From NCBI GenBank assembly GCA_963691655.1, contig OY829329.1, forward strand, positions 81,276,613-81,340,612: DNA of 64,000 nt, given 5' to 3'. This DNA comes from Toxonevra muliebris. Lineage: Eukaryota > Arthropoda > Insecta > Diptera > Pallopteridae. Positions within the stretch are counted from its first letter, which is position 1, and each line of letters starts with the position of its first letter. The position numbers and the translations under genes were made by a program. Of the stretch, positions 13,696-26,300 are shown one piece after another. The notes under the pieces are model-generated. The model worked only from the letters and a program-made list of their open reading frames with translations. It was not told where the DNA came from and ran no database searches.

Positions 13696-16600
13696 AATAA
13701 TTCCTGTGTCTTTTTTATTTGTTTTTTTTTTTTTTGCCTTTTATCAACGAACACAACCTTTGCATTAAGCCATCTCGTCTCGGAATGCTTTTCGCCTGTT
13801 TTGCATGTTCTTTTTTAATTGCTGCTCTTTTCTTTCTCCTTTCATTAACTGCACACATACACACATACAGTTAAGTTTGAATATTAAAAATATGTAGCTT
13901 TCACTACGCACACATATTCGCTCGTACAATGATTGTTCTGGATCAGCAACATCTGATAATGCAATGCTTTTGTAAGTTTTGTTTGCCCTTTTTGCTTGTA
14001 AATTTCCGCTAACCAGGTCTATCTATTTATATCTATACTGCTAGCTAATGGCAAGAAGTTCCTCAATACGATATAAGCTACAAATTTTTGTAGCAGGCAT
14101 CTGAGTCGCATTCTGTCACCTAAAACACTTTTACTTGTGCCATTTTCGCTTTTTGTTTTCTAACACTATACGACTTTTTTGTGTCTTTCCCCACGTTTTA
14201 TGCACCCTCATGCTTCAAGGCATTTTTCACAGTTTCACAGGCGACACTATGGCCACAGGTTGTTACTGGGAGTATGCTGCTCATACAACCCTTCTCGTAC
14301 CCTGCAGGGAGGAGGAGGACGGATGCATACGAATTCATGCATATCTCACATTTAATACTTAATGTAAAGCTTTTAAGAGCCCAGCAGTGAGTGTATGTGC
14401 ACGTAACTATTTATTTAAAATCTGTTAGTGTGCGCAAATGGGGTTGCCTATTGTTTCCCTCTAACCCCATATATATGTATTTGTAAAACTATTTTCATTT
14501 TTATTATTTTAACAGTATTAAATTCTATTTGTACTCTTTTACAAACACTTTTAAAGGATTAAAAACGCGATTAGGTTTTAATTATTTGCACTGAGCGAAA
14601 GCATTTATTTGCAATTTTGCATTAGTGTTCGTTCCTTTGAGCAAACAAAACAAAACGAATAGTTTTTATTGAAAAAACCTAGATTAATTTACACATTCTC
14701 GTGCATCCAAGAAGCAAAATCACTCAAATTCTTTATGGTATGAAGAGCATTTTTGAATCGGAGTTTTTATAGAAGAGAAAAAAGAACTCAACTTAAGCAC
14801 TCCGATAAACTGACACAGAAGCCACATACATACATGAAAACAATGGAAATGTTTATACTCAAGGAAGTTTTCTCGCTAACCTTAAAGTTGAGTAGATGAA
14901 GATGAAAGCGTTGGATATAAAGTGCCACATTAAAGTCCACTTTAAACTCATAACGGCAAATGAGCAAATACAACTGCACTATCACTACCACTACATCCAT
15001 ACAGCGAAGGCAGAGGGAAGAAAAAAGTGACAAAGGCAAAAAAGTTGCTGCCAACTTAAGTGGCAAAAATAAAGAAAGAAGAAAAGAAAGAAAGAAGGCA
15101 GCGGCAACAGCAATAGCAGCAAAAGTATGCTTGAGAAATCTTTAAAAAATTCTTTTTGAATTTTTACAATAGTCTTTTTTCGCCTTTTTCTATACAAACA
15201 GCATCAAACAAGAAAACGCGGCAAACAAGAACAAGTGCAAGACGAAAAAATGTGCTGTTCAACAGGAGTAATTGATGCGCTGCAAAAACGACGCAAAAAG
15301 TTCACAAAAACAGAAAATGAAATAAAATAGAAGAAAAAAGAATTTGAGTTTCATGCAATTACATCAAACTAACATAAGAGAAAAGTTGCGCTGCACACAC
15401 ACTCTCTTACATCCATCCATGTTTGGATGCATGTGCGTATACGATGTTATTTCACACCAGCCACACACACATGCACACTCGTACTGACTCTTGAAATGTC
15501 ATACAAAAGTGTCACATACGTAGCGTAGTATTTAAAAAATGTTTTTAAAGCATATTTGCAAAATACTTCAAGTTGAACTCTTTTTGACATGAGACACTTA
15601 ATTCTCCTCTGTCTCTCTCACTTCCCTTCCTGACTTCAACCCCGCACAACTTAACTAAAACGATTTTAAGTCTTATCTGCAAGCTAAAAACTCCAACTGA
15701 ACAGCAAACACACTCAGTTGAACGCATACATACACTTACACTACAACAAAATGTTATTCGTATGTATGCACACATCCATACAGTTAAGTTTGGAAATAGT
15801 TTCAGCCATAGCCAGCCTATTCGTCCACCAAGAAAAGATTTCGCTATGGTTATTGTGTTGGTACAGTGTGATTATGTCATTAATAATTGCATTATTTATT
15901 ATTAATACAGTAAAAAAAAAATGGGCCGGAGATTATGACTGACAATTGGAACCGTCCAAGAGTTGAACTTTTCATGAAAGAACCTTTTAATACAGCCGCT
16001 CGGATTCGGCAAGAAAGTAGCGTGCATATACTAAACAACAAACGCTGTGAAGAATTTTAACAATTTTAATATTTGCTAATAAAAACATTTAACAGGAGAA
16101 ACTTTCCCAACTATTTCTAAGGAACGCTTCAAAGCGATGTATTAGTTCAACTCCGTTTTCTTCTTCTTGTGCACATTCTCCTAATTTTATATTTATTTAA
16201 GAAATTATTTTTATAAAAAAAAAATTAAAATTTCTCATTCTCAAGTCAAGTAAATTGCAAAGTTTTTGCCCGTTTTCGCTGTTTCGCCTTGACATAAATG
16301 AAATACCACAAAACTTTCTTAAGTAAACCTTCGTAAAGATTGCAACAGCTACAGCTACAACTACAAGAACAACAACAGCTTAACAAGAACAATTTCCAAA
16401 TATTTTAGTCTTTTGGGGGAGGCAAGCAAAAAAGTTTGGAATATGCTCCATCAAAATTATGCATTTTGTGTTTTCCGCTGCTGATTAGATTAATATTGTG
16501 AAAGATGGAAAATAGTAGAAGCGAGGAAGAGGCGGAAGGTGAGATTGAGTTGAAAAATGCAAAATGCATGTAAGCTCAAGCGTTAATGCTTGCTGCAGTA

Positions 16601-18221
16601 TAATTTACCTATTAACATTTATTTATTTTTTCCAGTAAAATGGACAATTTTTCGAAAATGTGCAAAGAAGCAGAAGGAGAGAAATTTTCATTGCTTCTTT
16701 TTGCATAAAAAACGCATTTATGAATATCAAATAAGCACAGCGTTGTGGTTAGGTAGCTGAAAGAAATACAGGTTCAAAATGTTTCCACGTTCTAAGTATT
16801 ATACATATATGCATATGCATATATCTATATATTTCTGAACTATGTTAAAAAAAACTATGCTATGATACATAGCATTTTTAAGTATTTTTATTTACAAAAA
16901 ATGCTTCAGAACTGAATGGAGAATTGAAGAGATATTTTCTCAGCCTCATGCCACATTCCGACTCAACTAAATATGCGTAATATAATTTAAAGAAATTGCA
17001 GGCGAGCAGCATACAAAAATCCATAAATTATGCACAAATATACATTCTGCGCTTTTATCGTGTCTATCAAAAATACCCAACTCGAAGCAGAAGCAGCGGT
17101 AAAAAAAGAAAAAAATTATAACTTGAAGGCAAAATATTATGTAAATATTATGACGCTGTCGCAATGGCAATGGCGCTCCTTATCTCATCCACCTCTTTCA
17201 TCATTCTGCGACAACTAAAAGCTGAACTGAAGCTGATATTTAAACTCCACATGCAGTGTACGCTATTTCAATAGCAATGAGATGCGCATCGCAGCAGGAG
17301 CATTCGAGAATCTGGGGAGTTAGAGAAGATAGAGTTGACGTGATGTGGAAGGGTGCGATGTTGCAACTGAATTATAGTAATGCAAACATTTCCTCCTCAA
17401 TCTCTGCCCTTGTCAAACCTTTCCCCTCCCTTTTTCAAAATGCTTTGTAGCTGCTACCGCAATCACGCGGCATATTGCTGAAATTTTTTCAAACAAATTT
17501 TCAAAAAATAATAGGACGGAAAAAGTTTTCAGAATACAATTTTAATAAAGATTTTTTCCACAGCGTCTTATATTTAATAGTTTTAAATCTTTGCGGTAGA
17601 AGATTTCAGCGAAAGAGATTTTATTTGAGCTTTCAGTTTTGATAACAAAAAGATATAATTTTTCAATATTTTAAATAGCTTACTAACATAGCTCAGCAAT
17701 TTTTTGACTCATGCAAAACTTTTAGAACAAGTTAATAAAATATGAAAAAGCTGAACAACCAAAATTCGGTTGACTTTGATACAGCTTCAACCGATTCAAT
17801 AGGATTTAATGATTCGATGTTCGACTAGAAATTTTTGCGTTCACATTTCCTTCCCTCATTAACCCGATACTTTTTTCTATTTTTTTGCTTTTTTGTAACT
17901 TCAAAGAATATAAATGGAGACTTCATTTTGGGTGCCTTAATGAGATTCACCTACAAACTTGAAACTCTCTTCAAAAAAATACAAGCAAAAAATGCAAAAA
18001 CTTTGAGCTTAACTTGCAAAAGTAAAGCAAAGGAAAATTAAATTACTGCCACTGCTGCTGTTGTTCCACAAAAAAATGAGCAGAGTTGGCAAAAGGATTA
18101 TGAGTTTAACGCCCCACACATACACAGGCAAGCTTGTACATGCACACCTTTGCACAAAACCACTCACACACCGTCACCTCATACTTATGAAGTTACGACA
18201 ACCTAATTGAAATTGCAACCC

Positions 18222-18236
18222 CACACACACACACAC
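18222..18236. repeat. (CA)7 dinucleotide repeat
   Basis: An uninterrupted CA run within a wider CACA-rich stretch (18115-18240). Confidence 0.8.
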
Positions 18237-19139
18237 GTTTCAGCGTTTCCACGTTTCGTATGTGGCAAAAATTATGTCTCCAGTTTCTTCTCCTACTACT
18301 TCTGCTACATACTACCAAATTTTTTTTTCGCTGCTGCTTCTGCTCTTCTTCAGGCATGAAATAATTATTTTTTATCTTAAGTGTAATTTTGTTCTTAATG
18401 TGATTCTGGTTATGTTTGGAAAGCGAAATTAACGATGAGAAAAATACAAAAAAACTCATATGCTGTAATTTAATGGCTCAGTCCCGCGCTATCCACTCAT
18501 CTTGTTGGTGTTCGTTCTTGAGAAGTGTGCGAAAGTTTTGATCCTTACAAGAATTTCAAAAGTTAAATAATTGAAATTTATGGAACTCTCAGCGAAAATA
18601 GCACAGTTTCTTTGGGTGAGAAAAAGTTTTTCAAAAAGGTTTTTAGGAAACCTTGAAGTATGTTTATAACAATACTTAATTTAATTTCGAAAATAACATA
18701 TCACACAGCCTCACACCATCATCGGGATATATTCTTGTGAAAAAGAATAAGTTTGCTGTGAATCTTACTTAAAAAAAGCTATGTACAGTAACAGTAACTC
18801 TTTTTTAAAAAACAACCCAAGGATTATGTGTATTTATTTACAGGAACAAAAATCTTTAAATTTGAACGATTACGTTTTTTTAAGCTCAAAAATATGATCC
18901 TACACAATTTTACACCTAGAAAGAAACCCGAAAGAACACAAACCCACGGCACGCGGCTAATGAGTTACAAGCAAAACTTATTATAGTCCTAAACATTTTA
19001 ATTATCTCATCCTTTGGGGATACTTTAACTAATTGCTTTAAGCACAAACACAAATAAAATAATAAAAACCCAACACACATACAAAGACAAACATTGTCAT
19101 TCTTCTTGCTTATGCTGAACAGTTATCATAGTTTCAGCT

Positions 19140-19270
19140 AATGATGGCAGCAACAACAGAACAACAATGACAACGGCAGCAACAGCAAAACAACAAGAAT
19201 CTTACGCATTTCAACAATTTGTACACAGCAACCACCAACAAGCACAACAACAAGAACAACAAATAAAAAT
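19140..19270. repeat. CAA/CAG-rich cryptic trinucleotide repeat
   Basis: Repeated CAACAA, CAGCAA and AACAAC triplets over about 130 bp, with interruptions. The AGCAACA motif recurs several times. No reading frame of plausible length is associated with it. Confidence 0.65.
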
Positions 19271-20398
19271 ACAATATCTTAATAAGCAATCTATGTGGCA
19301 AGCAAAGTAAACAATGCAAAAAAACAACGAAGAAAACAAAAAAAAAAGAAAAAAAAAAACAACTACAGCAAGTTACAACACAAAGAAGAACCTTATAGCT
19401 ATGCAGCTACGAGAAAGGTATCCTTAGGAGAGAGCACAGTTACAAAAAACACAAAATAGAAGGGAAAAATTCGCATTAGAAATTCAGTGCGAAAGCATCA
19501 AGATAATAATTTTAATAAATTCTGCTGTGACAAATGAGCTTGTTACATTTTTACAGCAACTTTGCTCTCATTCCCATGCTCCTCCTGCACCTTACTCTCG
19601 TATGCTCCACCTTCATATCACATCTCCCACGCATCTCGTATCCAAGTAAATATCCCTTAAAGCATTTTATTGTTGCTATTTGAGCATGCGTATTTAGTAC
19701 ATGTGCGTTTGCCATTTTATTTTGAGTTTGCTAGTGAGAATTGTAAAAAAATCTAACTTCATTATGTTAGTTATTTATTGTTGTGTTTTTTCCTATTGTT
19801 ATTACATAAGGCTTTTAATTATGTTTATTTTCAGGAATTCACCTAGTGATTTTAGTCCTTGACGCAATTGTTGGTTTTTTACCATTTTTACATTTATTAT
19901 AAAAGTAAACTGTGTTAGTATTTTCAGTTTTACGAATACATAAATTTGTGTTCATATTTAAAAATATGCAAGAATTGATGTAGTCAATTTAAAAATAAAA
20001 AAAAAATCAATATTTTTCATAAACTAAAGAACAATTTATTTCAATTATGCCTAAATATAATGACAAGGCTTGTTTGTTCAAATATTAATTAAAAATATAT
20101 TTATTTCTGAGTAAAAAAGCGGAAACAGCCCAACTCAAAAAATATATTGTTTACTATGAATTCGAATTTTTAATCGATTACATACATATAAAATTTCTAC
20201 TAAAATATTATGATTGCTTCTTGAATAAAACGTTCTCGGCGAGATTTGCTTCAAGATCACTAATGTTTTTCCAATACATTCAATTTTCCTCAGTTATCAT
20301 TCACAGGTTTTTCTACTCCAGTTGGTTAATCAAAATTTTAAAATTATTGAACACGAAAGAAGTCTTTCTACAAATGGATACACGGTCAGCCAATTATG

Positions 20399-23300
20399 CT
20401 ATTCTTGCCCTTCTTTTTCTGGATCCTTTTCTTTGATTTTGTTCTTACCATCTTGCCCTTCTCTATTTGGAAAAGGTAATTCTTTCAAACGCTTAACCAT
20501 CTCTTCCAATGTTTCAGTATCACCATTTTCATTTATTTTGCTTTCCTTATTTGGTAAATTTCTGGTTGCTTTGTGACGCGCAGCGCTCAATTGTGCCTCG
20601 GGTTTGGGTTTGGGTATGGCTCCTTGTTGTTGTGCACCAATTTGGCTCGCCGTTGTTGTCACCGTTACACAATCAGTCAGTTCCTCGTCAACGATGCTGG
20701 AACATGCAACATTCTTCAAGGTTGCCCTTAGTGCATTAGCAGCTGGGCTAGTCCCGTCAATTGTTTTATTAATTTCGCTACTATAATCCGGATCTTCATT
20801 TTCATCATCTTTGTTGGGAGTTGCGATAGAACGTGCCTGCCGATTTAGCTCACGCTCCGCAATACGATTAATCATTTGTGTACCACGTTCCGAACTATTC
20901 GACAGACGTGAAATCAATTGCTTGCCCTCTTCTTCGAGTATACGTAGGCGTTCTTCTCGATTTGTTGATATTTTTTTTATGTTCTCAATACGTTGTTCAA
21001 TTGTTGTGGCCTTGGGATCTTGTGAAACTTGAGGCCTTGGCTCCGTACATTCATTACTGCCAAATCGGTTATGCAAGGCGTCCAGTTTGTTGCCTAGTGT
21101 GCTACCACGCTCGGTATTGCGTGAGAGTTTCGCTAGCAATTGTTTCCCATCTTCTTCGAGACGTTGAAGGCGTGCTGCGCGACGCGCGATGTACTCTTCC
21201 TCTTCTGCGGTAAGTGGGCTTTTATCATTTCTAGTGGCGGTAATTTTAGTAGTTTTGACAAATTCTTCTTGGGCTGTTGTTGGGATTCCGTGTGTTTCAT
21301 GGTCATTTGTTGCTGAGGTAGTTGCTGCAGCAGACTCGTCAATTTTACTATTATCATCCTCAGTACTACTCTCAAAACTTCCTTCGCGACTAGGAGCACG
21401 TCTAATGCGATCCAAGGAACAGCGTAAGTAGTGGCCGCGATCTGAAGTGCGTTTTATACGAGACATCAGCTGGCGACTTTCCTCTTCCAAACGCTCGAGT
21501 CGTTCGGAACGTTTGCGCGTGTACTCCTCTTCCCGTGGTGTTAATGTTCCTGTAGCTGGCGCTGAGCTAGCGCGTGTCATCCGTTCTATACGTTTCTTAT
21601 TGATGAACTCATCCAGTGGTACAGCATACTGAACTGGTGCAATCTCATCTTGAAAACGGCATAGCTGAACTTCGAGTTTTTCACGATTGTCTGAAGTCTC
21701 CAAAACCTGTTGAATAAGCGATTTACATTGCTCTTCTAGACGTTGTATACGTGATGTACGTTCAGTAGGTGGCTCAACCTCCACGTTCTCATCAGTAACC
21801 TCCACTTCAATTTGTTCTCTATCTACATACAAATCCCGTCGTTTACGTTGTGTACTACGTGAGTCATGTGCTCCTCGTTTGGGAATAGCGCCTCTACTTG
21901 TTGTTCCAACAGATCCGTTGGCTACACCATTAACTTCCCCTTCGTCATCATTATCACCCATATCTGCAGCTCCCCAACCACAAGTTGGTGGTGCACTATT
22001 CCAGCGTAAAACTATTTCGACACTTTTATCATCCCCACCGCCACCGCTATCACCAGCACAAACTCCACCACCACCAGCGCGTCCTGGCGAAGTGCTTTGC
22101 ATGCGCTTTATCTTACGTGCATGCTCAAACAATTCTTTCAAGTGTTTCCTTCGACAAGCTGCAATATTGCCACTACCACCACTTCCACCTCCACTACAGC
22201 AACCACCACCAACAGGCGATACCATTGCTGCTACGCCAGCTCGTTCTTCCTCATCCGAAGCTGGGCCCGAATCGCTATAACCACTCTCGGCCGAATTGTT
22301 AGCGTCCTCGAGCTTCCGCTTTGCAAATTCACGCCGTAAATCATCATACTGCTCTTGACTTTCATCGTTTTTGGCACGTGCAGCCGCCCATTTTCGCCGA
22401 CAATACTCAAGTTCATCTTTAAGTTCAGTGAGCAAACGTCGCTTTTGCTGCAATTGATAACGTAGTATTTGCTCTTGGGTATGCAGCTGACGATGTTGAC
22501 GTTGCATTTTGCCAACCAAATGCCAAGTTTTTGTCAATTCCAAGCTAACGGCACTCAGTCGTTTCTCCTGTTCGTTAAGACGATAGTCAAGATGGCAATT
22601 CAATGTTTTCAGACGATTAGTTTCTTTAACCAAGGATTTTTTCTCCAAAATGAGATCCTGTCGTTGACATCGGGTAAATTATGTTACAAAAATGAAGAGA
22701 ATATAAAAAAGAAAATGTTAAAAAGGATATGATTAAAAAAAGTTGGTAGCAGATAGGCATAAAAATGGACTATAAAATTATGTTCAAATGACGATAGCGA
22801 AGGACTAAAAAATGAGTCTTAAAATTGTATTGTTGCTAATTAAATTCTTTTGAAAAATCGTAAGGAACTGCGACTAGTCACAGAAGTAATGCTTCTTAAC
22901 GACCCAAAACCATTAGAAGAAATTGTAGCAATTCAAAATTATTTCACAATTTTATCAACTTTCCCCTTCTTTAAGTCCATGTTCGCTATCCATGTCCGCA
23001 CAAAGCTAATAAATTCATTTACAACTTGTAACCAAACCACAAGTTGTCGAAAAAGTTTCTGGCATACTCTAAAGTAATTTACTCAACTCAAAACTAACCG
23101 AAACAAAAAATAATAAACCCAAAAGTACGTTCGTTCAACAGTTCATAAAATGCTTAAGTGAAAAATATAAAACTTTATAGCACGTTATCGTAAACTATGC
23201 GAAATTATTGCAACACCCGCTTTAGCACGAGCTCCAACACCACACCTCCTTCAATCGTTCACAACTATGGATGCAGCATTGCAGAAAATTTTGAATTGAA

Positions 23301-26300
23301 GAGAAGTGAAGTTGTGGCGTTGATGTGGCGTCGGCGTCGGCATCGGAAGTGGCGTCTAACAAGCTCGATTGTCTGCTTTGCAACATGTTTCCTCCCATTT
23401 TATTTCACAAAAAGAAATAGAACATAATTTAAAAAATTCATTTTGACACACTCACTCACCTTCAATTTAATGTAAGTCTTGCTCACACTTAGCTCAGCTT
23501 TGGGACCATTCGGTGTCTCTACCGATTTGTAGCAGTCCTCCCCAGCGCCATTCTCCTCGAACTGTACTTGCTCAATTTTATGGTGACTTAAGAGTAAGTG
23601 ACTTAACACTTTCCAAACTTTCGGCAAGTTTCCAATAATTTCTTGTGCTGTTGCAACTTTTCCAATAACTTCAGGTTCATGTAATTTCAATGTAGTCGCC
23701 TGCATTGATGATGATGACGGTGATGGCGAAATATCCGTTTTGCTACACACATTTTTACGATGATATTTTTTGGCACAAACAGTTTTCGTACCACTGACGG
23801 CAGCAGTCAAGTCTTCTTTGTCTTCACTGCCGTAGCCAATGGCAGTGGCACCGATGTCTTTTTGTGCGTCTTCTGCTTTTTTCACTTCTCCAATTTTACT
23901 GTTGTATGATATATTTGCCGTCATACTCTTTATAAGGTCATTTGCCGCTCCCGCATCAACAGTTTCGGCATTATCCTCTTCCACTGCAACTTCAAATGTT
24001 GGTGATGAACTCCGACTACTTGCCTTGTTTCCTACAGCCGCCTGTTCAACTAATTCAAATAGTAATTTCGGTAATGTTGCTCCATCGCTGCAATTTATTT
24101 CTTTTGTTGCCATATCATTGAGCAGTGTACGATTTTCTTCAAGCATCATTGTCAATCGATCGATATCTAAATTATTTTTGCCATTGAATCCCAATACCAT
24201 TTGACTGAAGAGCTGCAAAGTTTCAATGAAAATTTGTAATTAATTTCTCAGTTGTCGAGTCGCAAAACATATAATGAAAATTCTTTCTTATTTTACAACA
24301 ATCCACAATCTTAATACGCCTTAATTTCGCCCTACTGCATGCTACAATTTTTGCAATATTACAGCAGTGCAACATTTGCACTTTGAAACTGTGTAAGTAC
24401 GATTACGGGTATGTGTGAATGTTCCAATACTTAGTATTTGTAATTAAGTGCAAATATTTGCTCTTTATTTGGCAAGTAAATTAAAAATACAGGGTAATTA
24501 AAATAAAATACAAAGTAAATTTCTTCAGACAATCAGTAAAGTCCATGTAGTATTTTGTTAATTCACCCTGTATTCTTTCATGCACTTGTATGTAAATTCA
24601 ATTAACTCAATGGTTCTTAACAATTTTTCGACACTTGAACATTTTGGGCAGAAAGAAACACATGATGGTAAAACTTTTCCAGAAGCACTGGTTCATTTGC
24701 TAAATTTCTTGTTAACATATACATACATATATATATACATACATACATACATAAACATGTACTCGTATGAGTCTATATATTCCAATAAAATTTTAAATTC
24801 ACTCCCAAATTTCCCACTACCTCTTCTCATTCCATCATACTATTAGCATGATACAATAATAGGAGCCCACTGTCTCTCTGATTTTTTCTTAACATGTTGG
24901 GAATTTTCGTTTTCAGTATTTATCATTAAGGGGAGCATGGAATCTCAGTAAACTGAAAGCGTAGTCATATTTCACATGTTTTACTTATAAAACAGAGAGT
25001 GCAATTCTGAAGCTGGGCAAAGAAAATGTAAAAACATTTACGAGATTGCCAATATGTGAAGTTTGCAATAGTCCAAAACTTCATATTCTGGAAAATGTTG
25101 CACTTTTCCTAATTTATCACATCCTTTTTTATTGAAATCACTCTTTGTCTTTATATTATTTGCACCATTTCTAAAAAACATTATTATGACTGAAGCTGGG
25201 CAAAGAAAATGTAAAAACATTTACGAGATTGCCAATATGTGAAGTTTGCAATAGTCCAAAACTTCATATTCTGGAAAATGTTGCACTTTTCCTAATTTAT
25301 CACATCCTTTTTTATTGAAATCACTCTTTGTCTTTATATTATTTGCACCATTTCTAAAAAACATTATTATGACTTTAAAATAATAGCTAACTATTTTTGG
25401 GAGTTTTTCTCCCAAAATCAATCAAATTGGTTTCGTTCTTTGTCATAAAAGGTGGAAGACGTTCCAAAGAAAAAGGTGGAGTGAAAGTTCCAGAATGATA
25501 CGAAAATTAAATGTTCATAACGAATCTTGGACTTATAAGCAGATCAATGCTTCAATCCGCTGTGCTAAGTGCATAAAAGAGTTTTCTGCGTCGAAGAATA
25601 TCCCCGTATTGAGGTGGCCTGCTATTAGTCCGAATTTAAGTCCAATGGAAAATCTCTAGAGCGTACTTTCAAAACAGGTTTACAAAGATGGGCTTCAATT
25701 TGATACCCTATTGCAGTTTAAGAAATCTATTCAGGAAAAATGACATTCATAAATTCGATGCCACGTCGACTAATATCCGTTACAATAAACAATTTTTACT
25801 TCTTTTAACTTAACAGTATACCAAAAACTATTATTATTATTTTTGTCCCTTATAACTATTTCCTTGTACGTTTTTGAAAAGACTTTAACTTTTTTAATAA
25901 AAAAACAATAAAATGTAGAAAAGTTCAAGATTTGAATTTTTATGACTGTGTTGTAGAACCTAAAGAAAAAGTTTCCCAAAACCGTATTTGGCTTGAAAAG
26001 CGAAGTAACCTGAGTTATTTGTATTTTTTGTACCGCTCCTAGCAAAAAGCTGGAAATTTGGGATAATTTTACAATCATTTTACTATAAAACCTAAAGTAC
26101 TGTAATATATGTGACAAATCGAAGCACTTTTGATTTTAAACTGGTATGAGCAGATGCAAAACACCTCACATGACAATGGTGTAAGCGTCAAAAACATCAG
26201 TTACGTTATGGTTAGGTAAATGAAACTAGCTGCATTGGGTATTTAAGACAAATTAATACTTAGGGCTATGAAATTCACGTCAGCACCGATATTAAAAGCA

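Larger units (their letters stand above)
12188..20398. other. 8.2-kb gene-free region with simple repeats
   Basis: I see no supportable gene here. Open frames are short and low-complexity. Recognisable content is limited to simple or cryptic repeats: C-rich around 13255-13280, TTG/GCT triplets at 13565-13695, CA-rich stretches near 15398-15480, (CA)7 at 18222-18236 and CAA/CAG-rich DNA at 19140-19270. The right end presumably contains the 3' UTR of the coiled-coil gene; a minus-strand AATAAA lies at 20105-20100, about 300 nt past its stop. Confidence 0.5.

Noticed and set aside
13494..13818. Several overlapping frames rich in Cys, Val or Leu
   Set aside because: They are three readings of one TTG/GCT triplet repeat.
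21879..22302. Pro/His-rich plus-strand frames of 105-133 codons
   Set aside because: They are antisense to the Gly/Ser-rich linker of the coiled-coil gene's last exon.
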